A DNA stretch of 64,000 bases from Streptomyces coacervatus (GCF_029223485.1 NZ_JARHTP010000009.1:186001-250000), one strand, 5' to 3'. Shown: positions 1 to 10,691, numbered from the stretch's first letter. Notes: a model not told the origin generated them from the sequence alone. Program-made: numbers and translations.

Positions 1-3000
1 ACGAGGGCGCACCAGCCCGTGCAGGAGCGGCGGCAACGGCCCCTGGGCGGAACGGAGGTCGGCCCGGTCCAGCAGGACGGGCGCGAGTACGGGTTCGCCC
101 TCGCGGAGTGCCGCGTCGAACAGGGCCAGGCCCTGCGCCGTGGACATGGGCCGGAGTGCGTCGCCTTGCCGTTGCTGCGGGCCCGCCATGCCCGCTGCGG
201 CCTCCCACGGGCCCCACGCCAAGGACAAGGCGGGCAGCCCGAGGTGGGAGCGGTGGTGGGCCAGGGCGTCCAGGAAGGAGTTCGCCGCCGCGTAGTTGCC
301 CTGGCCGGCGCGGCCCAGCAGGCCGGACACCGAGGAGAACAGGACGAACGCCGACAGCTCCAGGTCCCGCGTCAGCTCGTGCAGATGCCAGGCCGCGTCC
401 GCCTTCGGCCGCAGCACCGCGGCCATCCGCTCGGGGGTCAGCGAGGCCAGTACCCCGTCGTCCAGCACCCCGGCGGCATGCACCACGGCGGTCAGTGCGG
501 GCTCACAGCCGGCGATCACCTCGGCCAGCGCGGCACGGTCGGCCGCGTCGCAGGCCACGATCCGCACCTCGGCACCCAACTCCTCCAGGGCGCCCCGCAG
601 TTGCCCGGCACCCGGCGCCTGCGGCCCCTGACGCCCGGTGAGCAGCAGATGCCGTACGCCATACGCGGTGACGAGATGGCGGGCGAGCGCCGCACCCAGA
701 GCACCGGTACCGCCGGTGATCAGGACGGTGCCGTCCGGGCGGAAGGCGGAGCCCGGCCCTGCCGCGGTCGCTGCGGCCAACCGGGGAACCGTCAACTGCC
801 CGCGTCGGATCGCGAGTTGGGGCTCTCCGGTGGCCACCGCTGCGGGCAGCTGCCGTAGTGACTCGGGCCGTTCTTCCACGTCGACCAGGACGATCCGCCC
901 GGGCAGCTCCGCCTGGGCCGCGCGCACCAGCCCCCACACCGCGGCTCCGGCCAGATCCGGCTCCGGCGAAGTGACGTCCCGGGTGACGACCACCAGGCGC
1001 GAGCCCGCCGTCCGCGGGTCGTCCTGCCAGTCCTGCAGCGTGCGGAGCACCCTCCCGGTCAGCAGATGTACGGCGGCCAGGGGGTCGGTTTGCGGCTCCG
1101 GACCGACGGCCGTGACGACGACGGTGTCCGGCTCGGGCGGGGCAGAGTCGGCCAGGCCGGGTATCGAGTCGCTCAGGGCCAGTTCGTCGTCGAGGAGGAC
1201 CCAGCGTGCGGTGACCGCGGCGGCGTCGCCTTCCACTGCGGTCCACTCGGGGCGGAACAGGGCACGCCCCGCCAAGTCCTCGGCTGTGGTGGGAAGTTCG
1301 CGCATGGTCAGGGAATCCACCCGGGCCACCGGGCGTCCCGCCGGGTCTTCGAGCAGCACCGCGACCGTGTCCGTCTTGCCCGCGGTGACCCGTACCCGCA
1401 ACTCCGTGGCGCCCGCCGCGTGCAGACGGAACCCGTTCCATGCGAACGGCACCCGGACCGCGTCCGCCCCCGGTGCGGAGCCCGCCAGCAGCGGAGCGTG
1501 CAGGGCCGCGTCGAGCAGGGCCGGATGGATCCCGAAGCGGTCGGCGCGGGCCAACTCCGATTCGGGCAGCCGGACTTCGGCGAACAGTTCGTCGCCGCGC
1601 CGCCACAGCGCCCGTACGCACCTGAAGGCCGGCCCGTAGGCGAGACCGGCGTCGGCGAGGCTGTCGTAGGCGGCGGTGAGATCGATCTCGGCTGCGCCCT
1701 GCGGCGGCCACACCGTTTCCTGCGGTGAGGGTCCGGCGGGCGCCGGCCCGAGCAGGCCTGTGGCATGCCGGGTCCAGGCGGGGTCATGCGTGTCCGGGCC
1801 GTCGGGCCGCGCGTGGATGTCGACCGGGCGCCGGCCCGACTCGTCCGCCGCGCCCACGACGACCCGGATGTGCACCTCGGTCGCCGCGGGCAGGGTGAGC
1901 GGGGCCAGGACCAGCAGCTCGTCGAGCGCCCCGCAGCCGATCTCGCCGCCCGCCCGAACGGCCAGCTCAACGAACGCTGTTGCCGGTACGAGGACCGTCC
2001 CGGCGACCGTGTGGTCGCGGAGCCACGGCTGGGCCGTGGGGGACAGGACACCGGAGAAGACGGTGCGGTCGGTGTCCGGCACGGCGAACCCGGGGCCGAG
2101 CAGCGGATGGCCGTGCGCGGAGACCTCGGGACCCGGGGTGCGTGGTGCGTCCAGCCAGTAGCGCTGCCGCTGGAAGGCGTACGTCGGCAGGTCCACCCGT
2201 CGGGCTCCGGTGCCCGCGAACACGGCGGGCCAGTCGACGCGTGCCCCGCGCACATGGAGCCGGGCCAGAGCGGACAGGAGAGCCTCCGGCTCGGGCTCGC
2301 CGCCGCGCAGGGAGGCGGCGCACAGCGCGCCGTCGGCCACGCAGTCCTCGGCCGCGGCGGCGAGCCCGGCGCCGGGGCCGATCTCCAGGAACGCCGAGAC
2401 TCCGTCGTCCGCGAGCCATTGCACGGCGTCGGCGAACCGCACCGGCAGCCGCGCATGCCGTACCCAGTACTCCGGGGCACACAGCTCCCCGGCCTCGACC
2501 GGGCGGCCCGTCACGGCCGAGACCACGGGTATCCGCGGCGGACGGAAGGGCAGCCCCTCGGCGACCCGACGGAAGTCGTCGAGCATCGGCTCCACCAGCG
2601 GTGAGTGGAAGGCGTGGCCGACCCGCAGGCGTACGGTCCTGCGGCCGCGCGCCTCGAACCCGGCCGCGACGGCGAGCACTGTCTCCCGTACGCCTGAGAT
2701 CACCACCGAGCGCGGCCCGTTGAGGGAGGCGATCGCCACCAGGTCGCCCGCGTTCTCCAGCGCGGCGAGGACCTCCTCCTCCGTCGCGTGCAGGGCCATC
2801 ATCGCCCCGCCGGCGGGCAGGGCCTGCATCAACCGGCCGCGGGCCGCGACCAGGTGCGCCGCGTCGGGCAGCTCCAGTACCCCGGCGACATGGGCCGCCG
2901 CCAGTTCCCCCACGGAGTGGCCGGTCAGGAAGTCGGCCCGCACGCTCCAGGACTCCAGCAGCCGGAACAGCGCCACCTCGAAGGCGAACAGACCGGCCTG

Positions 3001-6000
3001 GGTGAAGTCCGTACGGTCGAGCAGGGCGGCCCGCGGCGAACCCCGCTCCGCGGAGAGCACCTGGCCAAGAGGCTGTTCGAGGTGGTCGTCGAGTTCCCGG
3101 CAGACGTCGTCGAAGGCGGTGGCGAAGACGGGGAACGCCGCGCGCAACTCCGCGCCCATACGGACACGTTGGGCTCCCTGGCCGGTGAACAGGAAAGCCG
3201 TGCGCAGGCCTGGATCCGCGACGGCCCGCATCGGGCCGATGCCGTCGCCGCCCGCTGCGAGTGCGTCGAGAGCCGTCAGCATGCGTGCCCGGTCGTCGGC
3301 CGGCACCATCGCCCGGTGGGCGAGCGCCGGCCTGGATACGGCCAGGGAGACACCGACGTCGGCCGCGGAGAGGTCGGGGTGGGCCTTGAGGTGGTCCGCG
3401 AGGCGGCGGGCCTGCGCATGGAGGGCTGCCTCGTCGGAGCCGGAGAGCAACCAGGGCGTTGCCGCTGAGGGGGCTGCGGCGATGTGCCGTCGTTCGGCTG
3501 CGGCGCCGTTGTGGCTGGTCGCGCAGTTCCCCGCGCCCCTTTGGGGGGCTGCCGCTGCCCCAGGCTCTTCCAGGATCACGTGCGCGTTCGTGCCGCCGAT
3601 ACCGAAAGCCGACACCCCCGCCCGGCGTGGGTCGCTGTCCCTCGCCGGCCACGGGCGGGGCTCGGTCAGCAGTTGAACTCGGCCGGCGGACCAGTCGACG
3701 TGTGGTGTGGGGTGTTGTGCGTGCAGGGTCCGCGGTAGTTCCCCGTGGTGCAGGGCCTGCACCATTTTGATGACTCCGGCTACTCCCGCGGCCGCCTGGG
3801 TGTGGCCGAGGTTGGACTTGACCGAGCCGAGCCACAGCGGCGGCCGGTCCTCGGGCCGCTTCTGGCCGTAGGTGGCCAGCAGGGCCCGCGCCTCCAGTGG
3901 GTCGCCGAGCGTGGTGCCCGTGCCGTGCGCCTCCACCGCGTCCACGTCCTCGGGGCGCAGCCCCGCGTCGGCCAACGCCCGGGATATCAGCCGCTGTTGG
4001 GCCTGGCCGCTGGGGGCCGTCAGCCCGTTGGACGCGCCGTCGGAGTTGACCGCGGAGCCGCGCAGCACGGCCAGCACCGGATGGCCGTGGCGCCGCGCGT
4101 CGGACAGCCGTTCCAGCAGCACCAGGCCGGCGCCCTCGCCCCAGGCGGTGCCGTCCGCCGTGGCCGAGAACGACTTGCAGCGGCCGTCGGGCGACAGACC
4201 GCGCTGCCGGCTGAACGCCGTGAACGGCTTGGGAGTCGCCATCACCGTGACCCCGCCCGCCAGGGCGAGCGAGCACTCCCCGGACCGCAGCGCCTGCGCC
4301 GCCCAGTGCAGCGCCACCAGCGAGGAGGAGCACGCGGTGTCGATGGTGATCGAGGGCCCGTGCAGGCCGTACACGTACGAGATCCGGCCGGAGGCCACGC
4401 TGCCGGCCGAGCCCAGGGCGAGATGGGCCTCCAGTTCGTGCGTGGTGAAGCGGGCGGAGTAGTCGCCGTGCATCACGCCCACGAACACGCCGGTGTCGCT
4501 CTCGCGGATCGCGGCCGGGTCGATGCCCGCCCGCTCCCAGACCTCCCACGACGTCTCCAGCAGCAGCCGCTGCTGCGGATCCATGGCCAGCGCCTCGCGC
4601 GGCGAGATCCCGAACAGGCCCGCGTCGAACTCCGCTGCCCGGTGCAGGAATCCGCCGCGGCGCGTGTACGAGGTGCCGGTGCGGTCCGGATCGGGATCGT
4701 AGAGGGCGGCCAGGTCCCAGCCCCGGTCGGTGGGGAAGTCCGAGGTCGCGTCCCGGCCCTCCGACACCAGCCGCCACAGGTCCTCGGGGGAGTCGACGTC
4801 GCCTGGCAGCCGGCAGCCCATGGCGACGATCACCACCGGATCCTCCCTGCCCGCTTCGGCGGCGGAGGGTGGCAGAGTCGCCGGACCCGGGGCGAAGAGG
4901 GTGCTGTGCAGGTGCCGGGCCAGTGCGGCCGGTGTGGGGTGGTCGAAGACCAGCGTCGAGGGGAGCCGCAGCCCGGTCGCCTCGCCGAGCCGGTCGACGA
5001 GCGTGACGGCACCCGCGGAGGTCAGGCCGAGGTCGGTGAACGGGCCGTCGGCGTCGAGCCGTTCGTACGGTCCGCCGGCGCAGACCGCGGCCGTCTCGGC
5101 GAGCACCGCCTCGCGCAGCGCGCGCTCCCGCCCCTCCGGCGCCAGCGACAGCAGCCGCTGCCGCAGGGAACCCGCTGCGGCGGTGGGGGAGTCGAGGGCC
5201 GGAGGGGCGCCGGTCGCGGGCCGGGCCGCCCCCGTGACGACCGTATGGCGGGCGATCTTGCCGGATGCCGTGCGCGGGACGGCCGCGATCTCGCGGATCT
5301 CGACGGGCAGTTTGTACTCGGCCAGCCGGCTGCGACACGCGTCGAGGACCTGCCGCGGGTCGAACCCTTCCGGTCCCGGGACGACGTAGGCCACCGGGAC
5401 CTCGCCGAGGACGTCGTGCTCCACGCCCACCACCACCGCGTCCCGCACGCCCGGGCAGCGCAGCAGGGCCTGTTCGATCTCCGTGGGGTGGATGTTCTCC
5501 CCGCCGCGGATGATCAGCTCGCTGACCCGGCCGGTGAGGGTGAGATGACCGTGTGCGACGCGCCGGCCGAGGTCCCCGGTGCGGTACCAGCCGTCCCGCA
5601 GTGCGGCCTCGGTCTCCTGCGGCCGGTTGTGGTAGCCGGTCATCAGGCTCGGGCCGCGCACCCAGAGCTCGCCCTCGTCGCCGTCCGCGACATCGTTGCC
5701 GGAGCCCGGATCGACGACGCGCACCTCGATGCCCGGGACCGGCGGCCCGCACGAACCCTCCACCCGCGGCCCCTCCGGACGGTTCACCGCGATCATGCCG
5801 CAGGTCTCGGTGGAGCCGTACGCGTCGAGGAGCGGAGCCCCCAACAAGTCCTCCACCGCCCGGCGCAGGGCGGGCGCGCTGGGTGCGCCCGCCACGATGC
5901 ACGTCCGCAGCGCCGGAGGGGCGACGGCACCCCCGGCCGACGCCAGCAGCTGGTGGTAGGTGGCGGGCACCCCGGCCAGGACGGTGTAGGGAGCGCCCAG

Positions 6001-6789
6001 CGCTTCGTGCGGTGTGTGCAACTCCCGCAACAGGCCGTCGGGCGGGAGGAGTTCGGCGGTGATCCTGGCGCTCGCGCCGACGGCGGTGACCCCCAGGACG
6101 GCAAGGGAGTGCCCGAAGCTGTGGAACAGCGGCAGCGGCCACAGCAGCCGGTCCGCGGACGAGAGCCCGAAGAGCGGGGCGTAACAGGCCGACGGCGACC
6201 ACAGGGCGGCACGCTGCGTGGACAGCACGCCCTTGGGGCGGTGCGTGGTGCCGGAGGTGTAGAGCATCCAGGCGGGTTCGTCGAGCCCGAGATCGTCCCG
6301 GGGCGGCCCGGCGGAAGAGGGCTCGGCGGCAATGTCACGGAAGAGGACGGTGCCGTCCGGGGCGTCCTCGGGGACCGGTCCCGGGCCGGTGAGCAGGATG
6401 CGCATACGGCGCTGCCCGGGGCCGAGGCGGTGCAGCCGGGCCAGGCGCGCGGGGTCGGTGACGAGGACCGAGGCGCCGCTGTCCTGGAGGAAGTGGGCGA
6501 GTTCGGCGTCGGAGGACCGGGGATTGAGCGGCACCCCGACCGCCCCCGACCTGACGACGGCCAGCACGCTCTCCACCGTCTCCACACAGTTGCCCAGGCA
6601 GATCGCGACCCGGTCACCCCGCCGAAGGCCGGTCCGGGCGAGGTGTGCGGCAATTCGCCCGGTGCGCCGCTCCAACTCCGCATAGGTGACGGCGCGCACA
6701 TCGTCGGCGAACGCCACCCGTGACGGTGCCTGCTCCGCGTGCGCCTTCAGCAGCTCCGGCAGTGGCCGGATCAGCCCGTCGTGCGTCAT
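1..6789 (-). CDS. Type I modular polyketide synthase with acyl-ligase loading module (3' end outside window)
   Basis: Starts at ATG 6789 behind a GGAGG-like site and stays open to the left edge (about 2,260 residues seen). Domain order: adenylating acyl ligase (about 10-515; core motif YTSGTT near 175, GKIARH with Lys511), ACP (serine near 591 in a GLTSAG context), ketosynthase (650-1075; Cys820 in TACSSS), acyltransferase (1198-1533; GHSVG Ser near 1292, HAFH near 1391, typical of malonyl-CoA), dehydratase (1556-1830; HxxxGxxxxP near 1590 and a second Asp motif in HPALLD), and ketoreductase (GGTGALG near 2020, LDD motif typical of B-type, Tyr near 2167). The ligase and first ACP make this the assembly-line starter protein, priming with a carboxylic acid activated as acyl-AMP; the acid cannot be read from sequence. 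The KS-AT linker carries an unusual repeat-derived insert. The closing ACP and any further modules lie beyond the window. Confidence 0.95.
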   Translation of the reverse strand, partial: MTHDGLIRPLPELLKAHAEQAPSRVAFADDVRAVTYAELERRTGRIAAHLARTGLRRGDRVAICLGNCVETVESVLAVVRSGAVGVPLNPRSSDAELAHFLQDSGASVLVTDPARLARLHRLGPGQRRMRILLTGPGPVPEDAPDGTVLFRDIAAEPSSAGPPRDDLGLDEPAWMLYTSGTTHRPKGVLSTQRAALWSPSACYAPLFGLSSADRLLWPLPLFHSFGHSLAVLGVTAVGASARITAELLPPDGLLRELHTPHEALGAPYTVLAGVPATYHQLLASAGGAVAPPALRTCIVAGAPSAPALRRAVEDLLGAPLLDAYGSTETCGMIAVNRPEGPRVEGSCGPPVPGIEVRVVDPGSGNDVADGDEGELWVRGPSLMTGYHNRPQETEAALRDGWYRTGDLGRRVAHGHLTLTGRVSELIIRGGENIHPTEIEQALLRCPGVRDAVVVGVEHDVLGEVPVAYVVPGPEGFDPRQVLDACRSRLAEYKLPVEIREIAAVPRTASGKIARHTVVTGAARPATGAPPALDSPTAAAGSLRQRLLSLAPEGRERALREAVLAETAAVCAGGPYERLDADGPFTDLGLTSAGAVTLVDRLGEATGLRLPSTLVFDHPTPAALARHLHSTLFAPGPATLPPSAAEAGREDPVVIVAMGCRLPGDVDSPEDLWRLVSEGRDATSDFPTDRGWDLAALYDPDPDRTGTSYTRRGGFLHRAAEFDAGLFGISPREALAMDPQQRLLLETSWEVWERAGIDPAAIRESDTGVFVGVMHGDYSARFTTHELEAHLALGSAGSVASGRISYVYGLHGPSITIDTACSSSLVALHWAAQALRSGECSLALAGGVTVMATPKPFTAFSRQRGLSPDGRCKSFSATADGTAWGEGAGLVLLERLSDARRHGHPVLAVLRGSAVNSDGASNGLTAPSGQAQQRLISRALADAGLRPEDVDAVEAHGTGTTLGDPLEARALLATYGQKRPEDRPPLWLGSVKSNLGHTQAAAGVAGVIKMVQALHHGELPRTLHAQHPTPHVDWSAGRVQLLTEPRPWPARDSDPRRAGVSAFGIGGTNAHVILEEPGAAAAPQRGAGNCATSHNGAAAERRHIAAAPSAATPWLLSGSDEAALHAQARRLADHLKAHPDLSAADVGVSLAVSRPALAHRAMVPADDRARMLTALDALAAGGDGIGPMRAVADPGLRTAFLFTGQGAQRVRMGAELRAAFPVFATAFDDVCRELDDHLEQPLGQVLSAERGSPRAALLDRTDFTQAGLFAFEVALFRLLESWSVRADFLTGHSVGELAAAHVAGVLELPDAAHLVAARGRLMQALPAGGAMMALHATEEEVLAALENAGDLVAIASLNGPRSVVISGVRETVLAVAAGFEARGRRTVRLRVGHAFHSPLVEPMLDDFRRVAEGLPFRPPRIPVVSAVTGRPVEAGELCAPEYWVRHARLPVRFADAVQWLADDGVSAFLEIGPGAGLAAAAEDCVADGALCAASLRGGEPEPEALLSALARLHVRGARVDWPAVFAGTGARRVDLPTYAFQRQRYWLDAPRTPGPEVSAHGHPLLGPGFAVPDTDRTVFSGVLSPTAQPWLRDHTVAGTVLVPATAFVELAVRAGGEIGCGALDELLVLAPLTLPAATEVHIRVVVGAADESGRRPVDIHARPDGPDTHDPAWTRHATGLLGPAPAGPSPQETVWPPQGAAEIDLTAAYDSLADAGLAYGPAFRCVRALWRRGDELFAEVRLPESELARADRFGIHPALLDAALHAPLLAGSAPGADAVRVPFAWNGFRLHAAGATELRVRVTAGKTDTVAVLLEDPAGRPVARVDSLTMRELPTTAEDLAGRALFRPEWTAVEGDAAAVTARWVLLDDELALSDSIPGLADSAPPEPDTVVVTAVGPEPQTDPLAAVHLLTGRVLRTLQDWQDDPRTAGSRLVVVTRDVTSPEPDLAGAAVWGLVRAAQAELPGRIVLVDVEERPESLRQLPAAVATGEPQLAIRRGQLTVPRLAAATAAGPGSAFRPDGTVLITGGTGALGAALARHLVTAYGVRHLLLTGRQGPQAPGAGQLRGALEELGAEVRIVACDAADRAALAEVIAGCEPALTAVVHAAGVLDDGVLASLTPERMAAVLRPKADAAWHLHELTRDLELSAFVLFSSVSGLLGRAGQGNYAAANSFLDALAHHRSHLGLPALSLAWGPWEAAAGMAGPQQRQGDALRPMSTAQGLALFDAALREGEPVLAPVLLDRADLRSAQGPLPPLLHGLVRPR
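3484..3560 (-). repeat. Streptomyces GC-rich interspersed repeat, translated inside the PKS linker
   Basis: On the minus strand, positions 3543-3513 read AAGGGGCGCGGGG, then AACT, then GCGCGACCAGCC. The first and last blocks also occur in the intergenic repeats at 36621 and 57381. Here the element is read in frame by the PKS and gives linker residues [19 protein letters not shown] between the end of KS (NAHVILEEP) and the pre-AT segment (PWLLSG). The element boundaries are estimated. Confidence 0.65.
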
Positions 6790-6877
6790 GTTCCCGCCCC
6801 CTCCGGCCCGTGCTCGGCACGACGGCCGCCAATCCCCTTGCAGGTCAATGGTGTTGAGCCTACGGGGAGCAGGGGAC

Positions 6878-7048
6878 CTACTGAGGACCGGGCTCCGACG
6901 GAAGCCAGTCGTGGCCGCTCAGCGCCTGCGGCGCCTGGTGCTGCATCTGCTCGGCCGCCACGCGGGCCTCCGCCACGACGTCACCGCGCTCACGCAGCAG
7001 GCTTTCGTAGACCGGCAGATGATCGTCTCCGGCTGAGTTGGGTGTCAC
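6878..7048 (-). CDS. Small hypothetical protein upstream of the PKS gene
   Basis: I do not recognise this protein. Starting at GTG 7048, eight bases after AAGGA, it encodes 56 residues; an in-frame GTG at 7084 would give 68. The sequence is acidic and predicted helical in the middle ([22 protein letters not shown]) with no signal peptide or membrane segment. It lies 88 bp upstream of the PKS start on the same strand, so it may be co-transcribed. Its position at the head of a biosynthetic operon suggests a cluster-specific small protein, but this is inference from position only. Confidence 0.5.
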   Translation of the reverse strand: MTPNSAGDDHLPVYESLLRERGDVVAEARVAAEQMQHQAPQALSGHDWLPSEPGPQ

Positions 7049-7111
7049 AGTCTGGTCCTTGTCCGTATAGAGCTGGCCGGCCACGGGTCCCGTGACCGAC
7101 CAGCAAATAAA

Positions 7112-7162
7112 TCAGGGCAGGCAGACCGATTTGAGGAGAACGAGAACCTGTTCAGTGTCCAT
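7112..7162 (-). CDS. Possible 16-residue leader peptide ORF
   Basis: ATG at 7162 opens a 16-codon frame, MDTEQVLVLLKSVCLP, closed by TGA. An AGGA sits about ten bases upstream. It lies between the DUF4232 gene and the next small ORF, all on the minus strand. The length and hydrophobic core resemble either a regulatory leader peptide or a chance ORF. There is no family evidence. Confidence 0.2.
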   Translation of the reverse strand: MDTEQVLVLLKSVCLP

Positions 7163-7172
7163 GGTGAAAAAG

Positions 7173-7200
7173 TCCTGTGGGCTCAGTCCTGTGGGCTCAG
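7173..7200. repeat. Tandem direct repeat, 2 x 14 bp
   Basis: TCCTGTGGGCTCAG occurs twice with no spacer, overlapping the last codon and stop of the DUF4232 gene and lying just upstream of the 16-codon ORF. It may be a replication-slippage product; no function is evident. Confidence 0.8.
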
Positions 7201-7889
7201 GACGTCGCGGCCGATACGGCCGTGGCGGTCACCGTGTTGTCGCACTCCGCGAAGACGCCGTCGTCCAGGGCGACCTGGTGTGCCCCGGAGCCCGGCAGGC
7301 CGATCACCATGGTCGGGTAGGAGGCCGGCTGTGCGCCGGACTTGCAGTAGCCGTCCGCCTCGCCCTGGACCTGGACGAAGGTCAGCTTCAGCGAGGCCTT
7401 GCTGCCCGGAGCCAGCCGGACCGGCGCGGCGGAGCCCGTGGGCGTCACCTTCAGCGGGGCGTTGTGCTGCGGGGAACCGTTGGCGGCGCCGGCCACCGTG
7501 GGGTGGCCCTGAAGGGTGCACGGCTGGGCGGAGACATTGGTGAACTCGACCACCGCCGCTCCGGTTCCGGTGCCGTCCGGGCGGTCGGCGGCCTGGTGTG
7601 CGGTCACCTTCAGGGCGGTGGCCGCGCACGTCTTCACGGCCGTACCCGTGGAGCCGGACCCGGATATGGGGGATGCCTTTGCCGTCGGGGCCTTCGTCGT
7701 GGGCGCGCCCGCGGGCGCCGGGGCCGTCGTGCCCGGTGTGGTGGAAGCGGACGGCGCGCTGCTCGGCGCCGTCGACGGTGATTCGGCGCCCGCCTTGGAG
7801 CCGCCGGCCTGACACGCGGTCACCGACAGGGCGGCGGAGAGCGCGGCGATCGCCACTGCGGCCTTGCGGATGCCGTTCACGTGCTGCAT
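7197..7889 (-). CDS. DUF4232-containing lipoprotein
   Basis: I place the start at ATG 7889 (230 residues), because the longer frame to 7943 adds residues before an otherwise normal signal peptide. The signal MQHVNGIRKAAVAIAALSAALSVTAC ends in a lipobox (VTA-Cys), so the protein should be lipid-anchored outside the membrane. A Ser/Thr/Pro/Ala-rich linker (roughly residues 30-75) precedes a DUF4232 domain with the usual paired cysteines (VKTCAATAL, SAQPCTL, GYCKSG, FAECDN). The function of DUF4232 is unknown. It is probably a single gene; the upstream neighbour is followed by its own terminator. Confidence 0.8.
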   Translation of the reverse strand: MQHVNGIRKAAVAIAALSAALSVTACQAGGSKAGAESPSTAPSSAPSASTTPGTTAPAPAGAPTTKAPTAKASPISGSGSTGTAVKTCAATALKVTAHQAADRPDGTGTGAAVVEFTNVSAQPCTLQGHPTVAGAANGSPQHNAPLKVTPTGSAAPVRLAPGSKASLKLTFVQVQGEADGYCKSGAQPASYPTMVIGLPGSGAHQVALDDGVFAECDNTVTATAVSAATS

Positions 7890-7976
7890 GAAATCCCCCG
7901 GATTCGGATGGTGCGGGGCCGGTCCTCGCCGGCACCCGACCATGGAGACAGACCTGCCTCACCGGGGGTTTCTCCT

Positions 7977-8013
7977 GTGGATCAGCTGTGACACTCGTGG
8001 ATCTTCTGTGACA
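7977..8013. promoter_or_regulatory. Direct repeat upstream of the DUF4232 lipoprotein gene
   Basis: Two 17-bp copies, GTGGATCAGCTGTGACA (7977-7993) and GTGGATCTTCTGTGACA (7997-8013), differ at two positions and repeat every 20 bp. They lie about 90-125 bp upstream of the lipoprotein start. Two same-face helical repeats suit a regulator that binds tandem sites, but no regulator is assigned. Confidence 0.35.
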
Positions 8014-8023
8014 GTGCGGTGAC

Positions 8024-8058
8024 GAGACGGCACCGGCCGGGTGGACCGGCGCCGTCTC
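8024..8058 (-). terminator. Intrinsic terminator-like hairpin after the MFS gene
   Basis: GAGACGGCACCGG (8024-8036) pairs with CCGGCGCCGTCTC (8046-8058) with one mismatch and a 9-base loop, starting 12 bp beyond the MFS stop. There is no T-run, as is usual in Streptomyces. Confidence 0.6.
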
Positions 8059-8069
8059 CTGAGGGCGGG

Positions 8070-9674
8070 TCAGACGGCCGCGGGCTCCTCCTCCTTCGCG
8101 ATGCCCACCGTCGCGTCCTGGTCGCCCTTGCCGCGCAGCGCGACCACGCTGAGGAGGCAGCAGGCCAGGGCCGCGATGCCGCAGACCACGTAGCCGATCG
8201 CATAGCCGTTGCCGAGGGCCTCCAGGGCGAGCGGAACCGCGCCGCCCGGCGGGGAGGACGGCGGTACGGAGTTGGAGGCGAGCGGGCCGCCCTGAGCGGC
8301 CACCTGCCCGGCCGCCGCCTTGACCTCGGCGGACAGAGGGGAGGCGGCCAGCTTAGAGGTGAACTCGTCCGCCGCGCGGCTCAGCGCGATCGCGCCGATG
8401 ACCGCCGGGCCGAGCGTGAAGCCGAAGTCGCGCAGCAGGCTCGTGGAGGCGCTGGCCATGCCCGCGTAGTGGACCTCCACCGTGTTGACCGCGGTCGCGG
8501 TGATGGAGGAGACGGTGAGCGCGAAGCCGATGCCGACCAGGCCGATGGGCAGGATCAGCGAGGTCAGGGCCCGGTCGTGGACCGAGAGGGTGGCGGCGAT
8601 GAAGTCCCCGGTCGCCATCAGTGCCAGACCGGCGCCCAGCACCCACCTCGGGCTGACCTTCTCCAGCAGCCGGGAGATCACCGGCATCAGCAGCAGCGTC
8701 CAGGCGTTGAGCAGGATGAACGCGAACGAGCCGCGGAGCGGGCTCTGGTGCTGGATCGGACCGAGCCGGATGCTGGTCGCGTACGCGGTGCCCAGGTAGC
8801 TGAACATGCCGACCACCGCGACGAACGACGCCACCGCGAACGCCCGGTTCTTGAACAGGTCGAGCCTCAGCAGGGGGGAATCGGCGCGGAGTTCGGCCAC
8901 GACGAACAGGCCGACGAAGACCGCCGCGACGAGGTACGCGATCACCACCGGCGTAGCGGTCCAGCCGTCCGCCGGGCCCTGGATCACCGCGTACAGCAGC
9001 GCGAACATGCCGATGCCGATGGTGATCTGACCGGCCAGGTCGAGCGAACGGCCTTGTGGGGCGCTGGAGTTGTGCGCCAGCAGCTGGCTGAGCACGGTGC
9101 TGATCAGGGCCAGGCCCGTCACGACGACGAAGGCCCAGCGCCAGGAGCCGTAGTTGCCGGTGATGCCGCCCAGGACGGGGGCGACGAAGCCGCCGCTGGA
9201 CAGGGCCGCCGCCCAGATGGTGATGGTGCGGGCGCGGTCCTTGGCCGAGTGCGTGCCCGCGGCGATCATCGCGAGCGACGTCGGGAACAGCGCCGCCGCG
9301 CCCAGACCGGCGATGGCCTGGCCCACCCAGAGCATGTGGATGCCGGTGCTGGCGGCGGCCAGCGCCTCGCCGGCCACCAGCAGTCCGCCGCCGCCGACCA
9401 GCAGCCGCTTGCGGCCGAAGAGGTCGCCGAGGACGCCGAAGGTCAGCTCCAGTACGGAGACGGGCAGCAGGAACGCGTCCGAGATCCAGGTCAGCTGCGA
9501 ACCGACGGGGTGCAGGTCCTCCTGGAAGAGCCCGTTCAGCGTGGCCGGCATGGCCAGGGCGATCTGTGCCAGACAGACCGCGAAGCAGCCGGCGACGAGG
9601 GTGCCGACTGGCAGACCGCCGGATGACGGTCCGGCGGCGGTGGAACCGGGTTGAGTGCGCGTTTCGGTGGACAC
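8070..9674 (-). CDS. MFS transporter, DHA2 drug-efflux type
   Basis: Encodes 534 residues with 12-14 membrane segments. Family marks are the loop GDLFGRKRLL after segment 2-3, an early LAQIALAMPATLNGLFQEDL segment like that of DHA2 antiporters, and LGGITGNYGSWRWAFV near the fifth segment. The product should be an inner-membrane proton-coupled exporter. It is a monocistronic unit with a hairpin just after its stop. Its closeness to the PKS gene fits a self-resistance or product-export role, but its substrate cannot be read from sequence. The start at GTG 9674 follows an AGGGGAG-like site. Confidence 0.9.
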   Translation of the reverse strand: MSTETRTQPGSTAAGPSSGGLPVGTLVAGCFAVCLAQIALAMPATLNGLFQEDLHPVGSQLTWISDAFLLPVSVLELTFGVLGDLFGRKRLLVGGGGLLVAGEALAAASTGIHMLWVGQAIAGLGAAALFPTSLAMIAAGTHSAKDRARTITIWAAALSSGGFVAPVLGGITGNYGSWRWAFVVVTGLALISTVLSQLLAHNSSAPQGRSLDLAGQITIGIGMFALLYAVIQGPADGWTATPVVIAYLVAAVFVGLFVVAELRADSPLLRLDLFKNRAFAVASFVAVVGMFSYLGTAYATSIRLGPIQHQSPLRGSFAFILLNAWTLLLMPVISRLLEKVSPRWVLGAGLALMATGDFIAATLSVHDRALTSLILPIGLVGIGFALTVSSITATAVNTVEVHYAGMASASTSLLRDFGFTLGPAVIGAIALSRAADEFTSKLAASPLSAEVKAAAGQVAAQGGPLASNSVPPSSPPGGAVPLALEALGNGYAIGYVVCGIAALACCLLSVVALRGKGDQDATVGIAKEEEPAAV

Positions 9675-9820
9675 GAGGGGCTCCCCTTTGAGCGGTTTTT
9701 TCGGGGGATGACGGTGCCGAGAAAGCGCTGCGAATGTAGGGCAGTTTTTCGACGGCGGTCAATGGGTTGCCCAATATTGCCGGGCGGACCTCTCCCCCGC
9801 AGGGTGGTGCTCGACGAGTC

Positions 9821-10660
9821 CTAGGAGGTCGCCACTGTGATCACGTCCAGCGCGCTCCGGGCTTCCTGGTCGGCCAATTCGGCGTAACGATGAGCGAGTT
9901 CACGGAAGAGATCCTCCGCACGGGCCGCCGGCCAGTCCCCGGGCAGGTGCTCGGCAGACAGGTGCGGATCCTGGCGGACCTGTTCCAGCCAGTCGGTGTG
10001 CAGCAGCAGCTGCCGTACGAGCGCGTCCACCGGATCGCCGGCCTCCGTGCTCCAGCGGGCCAGGAACGCCTCGTACCCCTTGGCGACGGACTCCACGTCG
10101 AAGGCCGTGTGCAGGCCCGTCCGGGCGTCGGTCGGGGCGACGGCCGTGGCGCCCTGGAAGACCCGCAGATACGGGTCGAGGCCGAGCCCCGCGACCACCG
10201 CGGGCACGTCCACCGTGCCGGGCGCCACCCACAGGCCGTTCTGCAGCGGGCCGAAACCGCTCCACAGCAGCCGCGAGCGCAGATCATGCCGCTCGCTGCG
10301 CCACGCCTCCGGGAGGGAGAAGCCGACCAGGGTCCAGGTGCCGTCCCAGGTGCGGTTGACCGCACCGGTGTGCCAGATGCGGTCGTGGCCGTCCCGCAGG
10401 ACGCGGGTGGCCCGGGGCGTCGGGCCGAAGTACGTCTTACGGCCCCTGCGGTGCCGCTCCAGCAGGCCGCGCTTGACCATACGGGTGAGCGTGGACCGTA
10501 CGGCGTCCTCGGTGATCTGGGCCTTGCCGAACACGTCGATCAGGCTGCTCGCCGACAGGGCGACGTCCCGGCCGAGGGCGTGAATGCCGAAGAAGCTCAG
10601 CATCAGCGACTGCGGCCGGGGTGCGCTGCCCGCCTGGTCCGACGGATCGAAGCTGGTCAC
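9821..10660 (-). CDS. PaaX-family transcriptional regulator
   Basis: Encodes 279 residues. The N-terminal winged helix (about 20-95) has the PaaX-type SLMLSFFGIHALGRDVALS and a recognition region EDAVRSTLTRMVKRGLLERHRRGRKTYF. The central domain (WDGTWTLVGFSLPE, LRSRLLWSGFGPLQNGLWVAP) and the C-terminal helical domain are typical of PaaX, known best as the phenylacetyl-CoA-responsive repressor. No phenylacetate genes are nearby, so the ligand may differ. It could control the MFS gene or the isomerase/deaminase genes next to it; all are on the same strand. Confidence 0.88.
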   Translation of the reverse strand: MTSFDPSDQAGSAPRPQSLMLSFFGIHALGRDVALSASSLIDVFGKAQITEDAVRSTLTRMVKRGLLERHRRGRKTYFGPTPRATRVLRDGHDRIWHTGAVNRTWDGTWTLVGFSLPEAWRSERHDLRSRLLWSGFGPLQNGLWVAPGTVDVPAVVAGLGLDPYLRVFQGATAVAPTDARTGLHTAFDVESVAKGYEAFLARWSTEAGDPVDALVRQLLLHTDWLEQVRQDPHLSAEHLPGDWPAARAEDLFRELAHRYAELADQEARSALDVITVATS

Positions 10661-10691
10661 GGGGCAAGGGTAGATCTGCTCCCGGGACCGA

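Noticed and set aside
1967-6202. A 1,411-codon open frame on the minus strand, offset from the PKS frame
   Set aside because: It is a frame shadow: Arg/Gly/Pro-rich, no domain, and fully inside the PKS gene, whose own frame shows all expected motifs.
9675-9820. PaaX operator between the PaaX and MFS genes (GGGTTGCCC, CAATATTG)
   Set aside because: The repeats are short and do not match a PaaX consensus or each other.
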